A DNA stretch of 64,000 nt from Hungatella sp. UBA4396 (lineage in GTDB: Bacteria; Bacillota; Clostridia; Lachnospirales; Lachnospiraceae), in NCBI GenBank assembly GCA_002389905.1, contig DGRE01000071.1, forward strand, positions 124,001-188,000, given 5' to 3'. Made by a program: the position numbers and the translations under genes. Below, one piece after another: positions 15,269 through 24,187 of the stretch. Each line of letters starts with the position of its first letter. The stretch's first letter is position 1. The notes beneath the pieces are model-generated. The model was given only the letters and a program-made list of their open reading frames with translations, made no database searches and was not told where the DNA came from.

Positions 15269-16981
15269 ATGGAAAAAAGAGAACCGCGCAGCAGAAAGAA
15301 AAAAACATTTGGCTTAAAAGGATGGGCAGCTGTGTCCGGCATCACTGTAGCTGCGGCGGCATTGATTGGAACGCTGGTATACATACAGATCGGAAAACAA
15401 TATGAAACCGTATTTTTTCCAAATACAACCATCAATGGCATGGATGCATCAAAGAAGTCTGTAGAGGAAGTAAAGGAGCTGATCTCCAGGGAAGCCCGAA
15501 GTTATGTTTTATCAATCAGGGAAAGAGGGGGAAATGAGGAGCAGGTGAAGGGAAGCGACATTGGCCTGGAACCTGTTTTTGACGGAAGGCTGGAGGCTGT
15601 TTTGTCAGAGCAGGAGCCGAACCAGTGGTTTCAGCACCGGAAGATGCCTCAGACTTTTGACATAGACACCATGATCCAGTATGATCAGGATAAGTTTCAG
15701 GAAATCATTGACCGTCTGGCCTGTTTTCAGGAGGAGCAGATAGAAAAGCCTGAAAGCGCATACATATCCGACTATAAGCCGGGAACGGGATATGCCATTG
15801 TGGCGGCAAAAGAAGGAAACCAGCTTGACCGGGAAAAGGCGGTGTCCGTCATTTCCCAGGCTGTTTTGGACTTAAATCCGGAGCTTTCCTTAGAGGAGGC
15901 GGAGGCTTATGTACGCCCTCAGGTTCCCACTGATGATCCGGATCTGGTCAGCCGGGTGCAGATCATGAACCAGTATACAGGAACTACCATAACTTATAAT
16001 TTCGGAGGAGAAAAAACGGTTTTAAACGGCGATACCATTTCCAAGTGGATCAAAACGGGAGAGGATGGAAAGGTGTATTTAGACAGCGGAGCAGTGGCTT
16101 CTTATGTAAAGGAGCTGGCCTCCAAACGGGATACATATAACAAGGCAAAAACCTTAAAGACCTCCTACGACCAGTCCGTTAGAATTACAGGAGGCGTTTA
16201 CGGCTGGAGGATTGACCAGAGCGCTGAGGCAGATGAGCTGGCACAGCTTATCCGTTCCGGACAGAGCCAGGTGAGAGAGCCGATTTACAGGCAGAAGGGG
16301 GCCAGCCACGGAGAAACGGATTACGGCAATACTTATGTGGAAGTCAACCTGACTGCCCAGCAGTTATTTTTCTACAAGGAAGGAAAACTGGTGGTAAAAA
16401 CGGATTTCGTATCCGGCAATGAGGCAAAGGGCTGGTCCACTCCTGCCGGTGTATATTCCATTACCTATAAAGAGCGGAATGCGACCTTAAAGGGGGAAGA
16501 TTACAGAACCCCGGTGTCTTACTGGATGCCGTTTAACGGAAACATCGGCTTTCACGATGCATCATGGCGCAACAGCTTTGGAGGAACCATTTTTAAGACC
16601 AGCGGTTCCCATGGCTGCGTTAACCTGCCTCCGGCATCGGCAAAGATCATCTTTGAAAATATAGCTTCAGGAATTCCTGTTTTATGCTACCATCTTCCGG
16701 GAACAGAGTCAAAGGCGGCTTCAGGCGGAACTGCAAAGCCGGAGGAGACAAAGCCTGCTGAAACAAAACCGACACAAGGGACGACAGCGCCTGCGACTGA
16801 GGCTCCCAAGCCGACCACAAGCGCCCCTACCACTGCGCCTGTACCGACTACAGAGGCAGTGACCAAGGCTCCGGAGACAGAGCCTTCCACAAGCGCCTCT
16901 TCTCCTGAAAATCAGGGAAAAGGGCCGGGTGTTTCTAGTGGTTCCGGAAAAAACGAAGTAGGGCCGGGAGTGCGGCGCTGA
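15269..16981 (+). CDS. L,D-transpeptidase with peptidoglycan-binding domain
   Basis: A 570-residue cell-wall enzyme anchored by one N-terminal membrane helix (about residues 24-44). A central region to about 350 matches the PG_binding_4 type found in clostridial L,D-transpeptidases. The YkuD catalytic domain is at about 355-480, with GFHDASW and the nucleophile motif SHGCVNLP (Cys450). A Pro/Thr/Glu-rich low-complexity tail of about 85 residues follows and may reach into or through the wall. The enzyme makes 3-3 cross-links in peptidoglycan. AGAGGTAGGA precedes the ATG. It is 19 bp from the next small gene. Confidence 0.94.
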   Translation: MEKREPRSRKKKTFGLKGWAAVSGITVAAAALIGTLVYIQIGKQYETVFFPNTTINGMDASKKSVEEVKELISREARSYVLSIRERGGNEEQVKGSDIGLEPVFDGRLEAVLSEQEPNQWFQHRKMPQTFDIDTMIQYDQDKFQEIIDRLACFQEEQIEKPESAYISDYKPGTGYAIVAAKEGNQLDREKAVSVISQAVLDLNPELSLEEAEAYVRPQVPTDDPDLVSRVQIMNQYTGTTITYNFGGEKTVLNGDTISKWIKTGEDGKVYLDSGAVASYVKELASKRDTYNKAKTLKTSYDQSVRITGGVYGWRIDQSAEADELAQLIRSGQSQVREPIYRQKGASHGETDYGNTYVEVNLTAQQLFFYKEGKLVVKTDFVSGNEAKGWSTPAGVYSITYKERNATLKGEDYRTPVSYWMPFNGNIGFHDASWRNSFGGTIFKTSGSHGCVNLPPASAKIIFENIASGIPVLCYHLPGTESKAASGGTAKPEETKPAETKPTQGTTAPATEAPKPTTSAPTTAPVPTTEAVTKAPETEPSTSASSPENQGKGPGVSSGSGKNEVGPGVRR

Positions 16982-17000
16982 TAAATGGGAGGAATGAAGG

Positions 17001-17273
17001 ATGCTGGTAAAAGAAAAGTTTGTACCCCTTCAATTTTTTAAAAGAGAAGCCTATACCGGAAGCAGGAAGGGAATGCGTTACCGGGTGGCAAAGGCAGAAG
17101 ACGGTCTGGAGGCAGTGGTTTATCCGGCGCCTTACTGCTATGAGGCAACAGAGGAAGAAAAGAAGACCAGAGTTGTCTTTCCTTTTTCCGACGAAGGTCT
17201 GGGCCAGGTGGTAGACTGGATCAATGAACAGTATGAGGAACAGAAAAGTGTTTGGAATGCTGCTGCCAGATAG
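17001..17273 (+). CDS. Conserved hypothetical protein of 90 residues
   Basis: A short soluble protein without a recognised domain. It has a basic N-terminal part (VKEKFVPLQFFKREAYTGSRKGMRYRVAK) and an aromatic, acidic second half ending in DWINEQYEEQKSVWN. GGGAGGAATGAAGG provides a good ribosome site. It follows the L,D-transpeptidase by 19 bp with no terminator between, so both are probably on one transcript. I have no functional assignment. Confidence 0.7.
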   Translation: MLVKEKFVPLQFFKREAYTGSRKGMRYRVAKAEDGLEAVVYPAPYCYEATEEEKKTRVVFPFSDEGLGQVVDWINEQYEEQKSVWNAAAR

Positions 17274-17318
17274 AGGGGCTTTGAATATGAAGAAAGAATA
17301 TAAAATATGAGTTGATGG

Positions 17319-17360
17319 CCTGTAGATATAGGAATTATTTCCATGTCTGCAGGTTTTTTT
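17319..17360 (+). terminator. Terminator after the L,D-transpeptidase unit
   Basis: CCTGTAGA (17319-17326) pairs with TCTGCAGG (17346-17353) and is followed by seven T residues. Confidence 0.75.
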
Positions 17361-17617
17361 GTTTTTGAAAAAATGATAGAATGCAATTACAGAATAGGAG
17401 AAACAGGAAATGGAATGGATAGCAGGCAATCAAAATATCAATCAAACCATTGCAGTGGTCTGCTTTATGAAACAAAAGAAACAGAAGATTAAAAAATAAA
17501 GTACGGCAGAATTTTATTGCTGGGTTAGTAAACTTCTGTATATGCATAGGATTGGGTGCAATGAACGCTTTGGAATCTGATTTTCTTTTTATATTCCTTT
17601 ATATTTTAAGAAAATTT

Positions 17618-17625
17618 GCCGACAT
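17618..17625 (+). promoter_or_regulatory. Possible sigma-D (motility) -10 element before the chemoreceptor
   Basis: GCCGACAT resembles the GCCGATAT -10 of sigma-28/sigma-D promoters and lies 88 bp before a chemoreceptor gene. The -35 region (TTTA/TTAT near 17598-17602) is poor, so this is tentative. The remainder of 17361-17700 is AT-rich with no gene. Confidence 0.3.
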
Positions 17626-17705
17626 AATATAAGTGTGTATTTACAATGTCAAATGTTTCAGACTGTTCAACATTATTTTACTTAAGCACAAGGAGGAAAA
17701 TGTTT

Positions 17706-19679
17706 ATGCCACTTTCAAACTTATGGAGGATCTTTAAAAGGAGGAGTCTAAAAACCCGCCTTATTACTCTGGTCATCTCCAACATTTTGGGTATTACAGT
17801 ACTGATTGCCGGCCTCTCCATTCACTATGTTTCCAAATCTGCAGAAAACTCTCTGGAACTTACGATGACAGAATTTATTCAATATGCAAAAATGGACATT
17901 GAAGAAACCATTCAGGAGAAAAAGGAAATAGCACAATTTATATTAGAATCCTATAAAAACGATAGCCTGACCAGTAAGTCAACTCAGTGGTTTCTTCAGA
18001 ACCAAGTAGAAAATAATAAGATTTCTGAATATGATATCACTGATGAGAGCAAGATATCTTTTATAACAAGAAAGGATATCAGTGATAATGTCACTCTTGA
18101 GAAGGCACTGGCTTCAAATGCTCCTGTGTTAAGCAATGCTGTAATTTCCAGTGATTTAGTCTATTATGAATATGCTTATCCGGCAGAGGGATATATGGTT
18201 CTTCTTAAGATTCCCTATGAGTCTTTGAGCGAGCTTGTTAACGCTGTGTCCATAGGTGAGTCCGGAAACTGCTTTATTACGGATTCGGAAGGCTATAAGA
18301 TGGTACATCCCGATATTGAGAATGTCATTAATCGCGAAGAAAATAATAATCTGCTCAGGTATAAAAACGGACAGAAAGAATATGCCTCTTCCGCAGCACT
18401 TGGACAGAAGATGGCAGAAGGGAAAACCGGATTTGAGTTTTATGATTTTAAAGGAACTGAAAAGTTTTCAGCCTATGCTCCTGTAGAAGGCACCAACGGC
18501 TGGTCTATTTCCGTTACTGCAACTAAATCAGAATTTACAGGCGTCGTATTTCAGGCAGTCTTAATTATTCTGGTGATTTCTGTGATTGCTTTCGTTTTAA
18601 GCATGATATTTACACTGGGTATCATCAATTCCATTACAAAGCCCATAAAAGAAATTGAATCTGCTGCTTACTGTCTTGCCGAAGGAGATTTAAACAACCT
18701 TACCATCACTTATACCTCCCAGAATGAGTTAGGTTCTCTTTGCAACAGTATGAGAACTCTTTTAAACAGCCTGACCGGATATATTCAAAACATTTCTCAG
18801 GTGCTGTCCCAGATTTCAAGCGGGGATATGACTGCAAAGGTAGACATTGAATATAAAGGGGATTTCTCCCCTATTAAGGATTCTATGGAAAATATCCTTC
18901 GATCCTTTAATATGATGCTGCGCCGTATCAATACAGCGGCTGCAGAGGTTTCCACAGGGTCTGAACAGGTATCCAGTGCCTCACAGTCTTTGGCTGCCGG
19001 AGCTGCCGAACAGGCCGCATCCATTGAAGAACTGACCAGCTCCATTACCAATGTAGCTCAGAGTGCGGAAGCCAATGTGGCAGTTGTTCGGTCCACTACA
19101 GACGCAGTAAATACAGTTATAGTAAAAATAGAAGAAAGCAACTCCTGTATTCAGGACTTGAGCTCTGCTATGGGTGAAATCAAGACTTCCTCCGCCAGGA
19201 TATCAGCAATTACCAGGTTGATTGAAGACATTGCCTTCCAGACAAACATCCTGGCCTTGAATGCAGCCGTGGAAGCTGCAAGAGCTGGTGAAACAGGAAA
19301 GGGCTTTGCTGTTGTTGCCGATGAAGTACGAAACCTGGCGACAAAATCTGCAGAAGCTGCCAAGCAGACCTCTGAGCTGATTGAATATTCCGTAAGAAAA
19401 ATTGAAGCCGGCGAGCAGTTATCCGTTAAATCTGCCGATCTGCTGACTGCTGTTGTAACACAGTCTATGGCTCTTAAGGATTCCTTTGGAGAGATCAATG
19501 AGGCTTCCATGAATCAGTCCCGCATTATTGAACAGATCAATCAGGGCTTAGCCCAGGTATCCTCTGTGGTTCAGATGAATGCTGCCACCTCAGAAGAAAG
19601 CTCTGCCTCCAGTGAGGAACTGGCAGCCCAGGCTCAGACCATGCTTAAGGAGATCAGCCGATTTACGCTGACTGAGTAA
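17706..19679 (+). CDS. Methyl-accepting chemotaxis protein
   Basis: A 657-residue receptor: cytoplasmic basic N-terminus, first membrane helix (about residues 22-42), extracellular Cache-type sensor (about 45-290, with the SIGESGNCFITDSEGYKMVHPD block), second helix (about 297-320), HAMP domain, and a long signalling coiled coil with the conserved tip IEDIAFQTNILALNAAVEAARAGETGKGFAVVADEVRNLA. It passes ligand binding to CheA/CheW. I use the ATG at 17706, nine bases from AGGAGG; an ATG at 17700 is too close and 17646 has no ribosome site. The ligand is unknown. No other chemotaxis gene is nearby. Confidence 0.94.
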   Translation: MPLSNLWRIFKRRSLKTRLITLVISNILGITVLIAGLSIHYVSKSAENSLELTMTEFIQYAKMDIEETIQEKKEIAQFILESYKNDSLTSKSTQWFLQNQVENNKISEYDITDESKISFITRKDISDNVTLEKALASNAPVLSNAVISSDLVYYEYAYPAEGYMVLLKIPYESLSELVNAVSIGESGNCFITDSEGYKMVHPDIENVINREENNNLLRYKNGQKEYASSAALGQKMAEGKTGFEFYDFKGTEKFSAYAPVEGTNGWSISVTATKSEFTGVVFQAVLIILVISVIAFVLSMIFTLGIINSITKPIKEIESAAYCLAEGDLNNLTITYTSQNELGSLCNSMRTLLNSLTGYIQNISQVLSQISSGDMTAKVDIEYKGDFSPIKDSMENILRSFNMMLRRINTAAAEVSTGSEQVSSASQSLAAGAAEQAASIEELTSSITNVAQSAEANVAVVRSTTDAVNTVIVKIEESNSCIQDLSSAMGEIKTSSARISAITRLIEDIAFQTNILALNAAVEAARAGETGKGFAVVADEVRNLATKSAEAAKQTSELIEYSVRKIEAGEQLSVKSADLLTAVVTQSMALKDSFGEINEASMNQSRIIEQINQGLAQVSSVVQMNAATSEESSASSEELAAQAQTMLKEISRFTLTE

Positions 19680-19802
19680 AATATATCCTAAAGCTTTTCC
19701 GGGTATGAGAACGAGAATCGGGCTCCTTATCAGGAAATGACGTATTAAGAACACAGTAGTGTTTCTGAAAGCAATTCAGATAAATATTAGATAAATGTAA
19801 CT

Positions 19803-19836
19803 AACAGGCAGCTTCTCTTAAGGAAGGCTGCCTGTT
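19803..19836 (+). terminator. Hairpin downstream of the chemoreceptor
   Basis: AACAGGCAGC (19803-19812) pairs with GCTGCCTGTT (19827-19836); only a short T-rich tail, so it is a weak terminator. The rest of 19680-20000 shows no gene and no T-box leader. Confidence 0.6.
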
Positions 19837-20000
19837 CTATGATAGCTTTCATAAATACGATATTTACCTCTTTTCGAAATGCTTGAAATATGATATGATA
19901 ATTTATTATGCAGATAAAAAGCTGTCATCATAATCAGATGGACTGCAGGAAATCGGGCGGAGAGACATTTGATTAGAATGACTTACATGGAGGAAGAGAG

Positions 20001-21674
20001 ATGGAAGACATCAAAGAGGAAGTAATTTCCAAAAACTTTATTGAACAGGAGATAGATAAGGATCTTGCAGAAGGTGTTTACGATCACGTACAGACCCGGT
20101 TTCCACCGGAACCAAACGGCTATCTGCACATCGGACATGCAAAGTCCATTTTGCTCAACTATGGCCTTGCTCAAAAGTATGACGGAAAGTTCAACCTCCG
20201 TTTTGACGATACAAATCCGACAAAAGAGAAGACAGAATTTGTGGAATCCATCATGGAAGATGTGAAGTGGCTGGGCGCTGATTTTGAGGATCGCCTTTTC
20301 TTTGCGTCTGATTATTTCCAGACGATGTATGACTGCGCTGTTCTTTTAATTAAGAAAGAAAAGGCATTTGTCTGTGATCTGACTGCGGAAGAAATCCGGG
20401 AGTACAGGGGAGATTTTAAGACTCCGGGAAAGGAAAGTCCTTACAGAAACCGCAGTGTGGAAGAAAACTTAAAGCTGTTTGAGGAAATGAAAGAAGGCAA
20501 ATATAAAGACGGGGAAAGAGTTCTCCGGGCTAAAATTGATATGGCATCTCCCAATATCAACATGCGTGACCCGGTCATTTACCGGGTGGCCCACATGACC
20601 CATCACAATACCGGGGACCAGTGGTGCATTTATCCCATGTATGATTTTGCCCATCCCATTGAGGATGCCATTGAGAAGATCACCCATTCCATTTGTACCC
20701 TGGAATTTGAGGATCACAGACCCCTGTATGAGTGGGTGGTAAATGAATGTGAATTTGAAAATCCTCCCCGCCAGATCGAGTTTGCCAAGCTTTACCTCAC
20801 CAATGTGGTAACTGGAAAGCGTTATATCAAAAAGCTGGTGGAGGACAATATTGTAGACGGCTGGGATGATCCCCGCCTGGTTTCCATTGCAGCCTTGAGA
20901 AGAAGAGGCTATACTCCGGAAGCCCTGCGCATGTTTGTCAATCTGGTAGGCGTATCCAAGGCTAACAGCTCTGTGGATTATGCCATGCTGGAATACTGTA
21001 TCCGGGAAGATTTAAAGCTGAAAAAGCCCAGAATCATGGCTATTTTAGACCCCATTAAGCTGGTGATCGACAATTATCCGGGAGATACCATAGAATATCT
21101 GGACGTTGCCAACAACCTGGAAAATCCGGAGCTGGGAGAGAGAAAGGTTCCCTTTGGAAAAGAGCTTTATATTGAAAGGGAAGACTTTATGGAAGAGCCT
21201 GTTAAAAAGTATTTCCGCCTCTTCCCAGGCAATGAAGTCCGTCTGATGAATGCCTATTTCGTAACCTGTACAAGCTGTGAAAAAGATGAGAACGGCAATG
21301 TAACTGTGGTTCACTGCACTTATGATCCTGAGACAAAGAGCGGTTCCGGCTTTGAAGGAAGAAAAGTTAAGGGAACCATTCACTGGGTGGCAGCTTCCAC
21401 CGCAGTGCAGGCAGAATGCCGCTTATATGAAAATATTGTGGACGAGGAAAAAGGAAAGCTTAACGACGACGGAAGCTTAAACTTAAATCCTAATTCCCTG
21501 ATCATCTTAAAGGACTGCTATGTGGAGCCGGGCCTTGAAAATGCAAAGGCTTATGACAGCTTCCAGTTCGTCAGAAACGGCTTTTTCTGCATTGACTGCA
21601 AGGACAGCAAGCCGGAGCATCTGGTATTTAACCGGATTGTGTCCTTAAAGAGTTCGTTTAAAATAACAAAATAA
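20001..21674 (+). CDS. glnS: Glutaminyl-tRNA synthetase
   Basis: A 557-residue class I aminoacyl-tRNA synthetase that charges tRNA-Gln with glutamine. PPEPNGYLHIGHAKS holds the HIGH motif (43-46). RFDDTNPTKE and the DWC/MYDFAHPIED blocks are GlnRS/GluRS hallmarks. VVTGKRYIKKL stands at the KMSKS loop, and the C-terminal beta-barrel anticodon domain begins near residue 340. Full length. GAGGAAGAGAG precedes the ATG. Many Clostridia use the GatCAB route instead, so a direct GlnRS is a notable but known lineage trait. Confidence 0.96.
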   Translation: MEDIKEEVISKNFIEQEIDKDLAEGVYDHVQTRFPPEPNGYLHIGHAKSILLNYGLAQKYDGKFNLRFDDTNPTKEKTEFVESIMEDVKWLGADFEDRLFFASDYFQTMYDCAVLLIKKEKAFVCDLTAEEIREYRGDFKTPGKESPYRNRSVEENLKLFEEMKEGKYKDGERVLRAKIDMASPNINMRDPVIYRVAHMTHHNTGDQWCIYPMYDFAHPIEDAIEKITHSICTLEFEDHRPLYEWVVNECEFENPPRQIEFAKLYLTNVVTGKRYIKKLVEDNIVDGWDDPRLVSIAALRRRGYTPEALRMFVNLVGVSKANSSVDYAMLEYCIREDLKLKKPRIMAILDPIKLVIDNYPGDTIEYLDVANNLENPELGERKVPFGKELYIEREDFMEEPVKKYFRLFPGNEVRLMNAYFVTCTSCEKDENGNVTVVHCTYDPETKSGSGFEGRKVKGTIHWVAASTAVQAECRLYENIVDEEKGKLNDDGSLNLNPNSLIILKDCYVEPGLENAKAYDSFQFVRNGFFCIDCKDSKPEHLVFNRIVSLKSSFKITK

Positions 21675-21744
21675 CCGTAGCAGGCCGAGGCTTGTTAAAA
21701 AGAGAAATGCTGCATGGCTGAGACAAAAGGACGTGCGGCATTTC

Positions 21745-21792
21745 CTTACCCCCGGAGGGGCCTCTCTTCACCCTTGGGGCAAATTTACCTTA
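21745..21792 (-). repeat. Dispersed hairpin repeat, family 1, copy A
   Basis: Read on the minus strand: TAAGGTAAATTTGCCC, short loop, GGGT, AGAGAGG, then CCCCTCCGGGG and TAAG. It matches copies at 23262 (B), 53702 (C) and 53916 (D). It lies upstream of the MocR gene in inverted orientation to copy B. Confidence 0.72.
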
Positions 21793-21833
21793 TATTCCGC
21801 CTTATTATGCGGCCGAAAAGGAGGTCTTTTCCT

Positions 21834-23258
21834 ATGGAGCTTATGATACCCTTAAAAAACTGTCCGGGCTGGCCCTATTACAGCCAGATTTACAGCTATA
21901 TCAAGGAGGAGATCAAAAAGGGAGGCTTAAAGCCTTCCACCCGCCTTCCTTCCACCCGTCTGCTGGCTGATCATTTAAAGGTGAGCCGCAGCACCACTCA
22001 GATGGCTTATGAACAGCTTCTTTCGGAAGGGTACATCGAATCAATTCCCTGTAAGGGATACTATGTCTGCACCATTGACGGGCTGGTTCACACCGGACAA
22101 GTTCAGGGAGTGGGGATATCTTCCCCGGCCGGTTCTGCCTTTGGCGGGAAAAAGACGGATTCGACCCGGTGGAAAGTGGATTTTTCTCCAAGAGGAATCG
22201 ATCTGGAGGCATTTCCCTTTAACACCTGGAGAAAGATATCAAAAAATACTCTTGTAGACGATAATAAAGAGATGTTTGCAACAGGAGACCCTCAGGGGGA
22301 ACAAAGCCTCAGGGAAGCCATCCGGGTCTATCTCCATTCTGCCAGAGGGGTAAATTGCCAGGCAGAACAGATCATCGTAGGAGCGGGAAGCGAATACCTG
22401 TTGATGCTGCTGTCCCAGATACTGGGAACAGGACCGGTCATTGCCATGGAAAATCCCACATATAAACAAGCTTACCGGGTATTTGACAGCTTAAAATACC
22501 GGGTGGTTCCGGTTTCCATGGACCGGTGGGGAATGTCTGTGGAGCTTTTGGAGAAAAGCGGGGCTGATATCGCCTATGTGATGCCTTCCCACCAGTATCC
22601 CACAGGAATCGTTATGCCGGTGAAGCGGAGGCAGGAGCTTCTGGCCTGGACCTATGAAAAAGAGGGTCGGTATTTGATTGAAGACGATTACGACAGTGAA
22701 TTCCGCTATAAAGGAAAGCCCATTCCTGCCCTCCAGGGATTAGATGGGAGAGAAAGGGTCATTTACTGCGGAACCTTTTCCAAATCCATTGCCCCTGCCA
22801 TCCGTGTAAGCTATATGGTTTTGCCGGGGCCCCTTCTTGATATTTACCGGGAACGGGTGAGTTTTTATGCCTCCACCGTATCCCGCATTGACCAGAACAT
22901 CCTTTATCAATTCATGTCAGAGGGCCATTATGAACGCCATTTAAACCGGATGAGATCGGTATACAAGGCCAAGCATGACGTTCTCACCGCCGGACTTAAG
23001 TCCTTTGAAGGCGATTTTACCATTAGAGGAGAATATGCAGGACTTCACCTGCTCTTGACTGATAAAAGGGAAAGGCCCGAACAAATGCTGATCCAAAAAG
23101 CGGAGCAGGCAGGAGTCAAAGTTTACGGCATGTCGGGATATTTTATACATGAGGAGCATAATACCTACCCGTCCACCGTTGTTCTTGGATTTGCAAGCCT
23201 TACGGAAAAGGAGATAAGGGAAGGGCTGGAGCTTTTGAAGCTGGCCTGGAACTTATGA
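21834..23258 (+). CDS. MocR-family GntR/aminotransferase regulator
   Basis: A 474-residue fusion of an N-terminal GntR winged helix (about 12-80, with STRLLADHLKVSRSTTQMAYEQL) and a class I PLP aminotransferase-like domain. The PLP lysine is in GTFSKSIAPA (Lys317). Such proteins regulate vitamin B6, GABA or amino-acid genes with PLP as effector. AAGGAGG lies nine bases before the ATG at 21834; the frame runs further upstream to 21714, but that part covers repeat copy A and has no start signal. The gene is framed by inverted copies A and B of the repeat. The target is unknown. Confidence 0.92.
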   Translation: MELMIPLKNCPGWPYYSQIYSYIKEEIKKGGLKPSTRLPSTRLLADHLKVSRSTTQMAYEQLLSEGYIESIPCKGYYVCTIDGLVHTGQVQGVGISSPAGSAFGGKKTDSTRWKVDFSPRGIDLEAFPFNTWRKISKNTLVDDNKEMFATGDPQGEQSLREAIRVYLHSARGVNCQAEQIIVGAGSEYLLMLLSQILGTGPVIAMENPTYKQAYRVFDSLKYRVVPVSMDRWGMSVELLEKSGADIAYVMPSHQYPTGIVMPVKRRQELLAWTYEKEGRYLIEDDYDSEFRYKGKPIPALQGLDGRERVIYCGTFSKSIAPAIRVSYMVLPGPLLDIYRERVSFYASTVSRIDQNILYQFMSEGHYERHLNRMRSVYKAKHDVLTAGLKSFEGDFTIRGEYAGLHLLLTDKRERPEQMLIQKAEQAGVKVYGMSGYFIHEEHNTYPSTVVLGFASLTEKEIREGLELLKLAWNL

Positions 23259-23261
23259 GAC

Positions 23262-23314
23262 AAGGTGAATTGATTTGCCTGAAGGACAAAGAGAAGGCCC
23301 CTCTGGGGGGTAAG
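23262..23314 (+). repeat. Dispersed hairpin repeat, family 1, copy B
   Basis: AAGGTGAATT..TTTGCC, GGACAAAGAGAAGG, CCCCTCTGGGG, GGTAAG. It begins three bases after the MocR stop and ends two bases before the AGGAGG of the next gene. Confidence 0.72.
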
Positions 23315-23327
23315 AAGGAGGGATTTT

Positions 23328-24185
23328 GTGAAGGAAAAAAAACGGACTATGGCAGCCATTGGGCTGATCACTGTTTTATTGCTTGCCCTGGGTGCTGCGG
23401 GAAGTGCAAAGAATGAGAAAGCGGCTCTGAGAAGAGAAAGTCAGGCAGAGAATTTTGCTGCTTCGGCAGCTAAAGAGGCCTTATCTGAGGCTTCTGAGGA
23501 GGCAGTGGCGGAGATTTCCCTAACTCCGGAGCAAAAGGAATTTCTGGATCAGCTGACAGAGCAGATGGACCGGGGAGATTTAGAGGGAGCCTCCAGGACT
23601 TTAAACGGCTATGAAATTCCATGGAAGGAATTTCCCTGCATGTATGACGGAACGGCTATGAAGGCAGAGGTTTCTGATGGGAAAGGGCTGGTATTTATAA
23701 AGGCTTCCACGGTTTTTTACGGAGATTTTGCAGGAGGCAGTCCTCAGGGAGCCTGTACGGCTCTTCAGGTTTTGGAACTGGAAGAGGGGAAGCGTTATGA
23801 TTATTCCCGTGGAACCTGGGAGCAGGGAAAGATGACGGGAGAGGGAGAGAGCGGTTACAATTATTACGATGGGGTGACAGAGGACGTTACCAAGATGAAT
23901 ATAAAGAAGGGGACATTTCAGGAGGATCTGATGGAGGGCGGAGTTACCTACACCAGCATCAATGCGGCAGGAGAAGAGACAACCTGGCAGTTTGAAGTCA
24001 GCGGTGGGGTAATTGTTCCCGATGACAGGTGGATTAAGGAAACGGACAGTTCCGGAGCTGTTGTTTACAGGCTGATGGCAGAGGGAGAAGAGGTTCATGC
24101 TTACACTTTAAGCGAAAGTGCCATGGGGGAGAGCCGGTGGAAAAATCTGATTGTATATGAGAACTGGAAGGCGGGAGGCTTTTAA
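23328..24185 (+). CDS. Exported protein with MORN-like repeats
   Basis: A 285-residue protein with an N-terminal hydrophobic segment (about 9-26) that may be a signal peptide or anchor, a helical linker rich in Ala and Glu, and a beta-rich part. In the latter, short units such as FYGDFAGGSPQGACTAL, YSRGTWEQGKMTGEG and KKGTFQEDLMEGGVTY recall MORN repeats (Y-x-G-x-W-x-x-G-x-x-x-G). GTG start with GAAGGAGGG upstream. Its end is two bases from the AraC gene, so the two form a unit. Function is unknown; MORN modules usually bind lipid or protein. Confidence 0.7.
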   Translation: MKEKKRTMAAIGLITVLLLALGAAGSAKNEKAALRRESQAENFAASAAKEALSEASEEAVAEISLTPEQKEFLDQLTEQMDRGDLEGASRTLNGYEIPWKEFPCMYDGTAMKAEVSDGKGLVFIKASTVFYGDFAGGSPQGACTALQVLELEEGKRYDYSRGTWEQGKMTGEGESGYNYYDGVTEDVTKMNIKKGTFQEDLMEGGVTYTSINAAGEETTWQFEVSGGVIVPDDRWIKETDSSGAVVYRLMAEGEEVHAYTLSESAMGESRWKNLIVYENWKAGGF

Positions 24186-24187
24186 AG

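Noticed and set aside
16687..16890. Val/Gly-rich minus-strand ORF
   Set aside because: It mirrors the Pro/Thr-rich tail of the L,D-transpeptidase.
19680..20000. T-box leader before glnS
   Set aside because: No T-box core sequence, specifier loop or antiterminator-terminator pair could be seen.
21745..23314. Composite transposon formed by inverted repeats around MocR
   Set aside because: There is no transposase, and copies C and D occur without such pairing; a dispersed small repeat is simpler.
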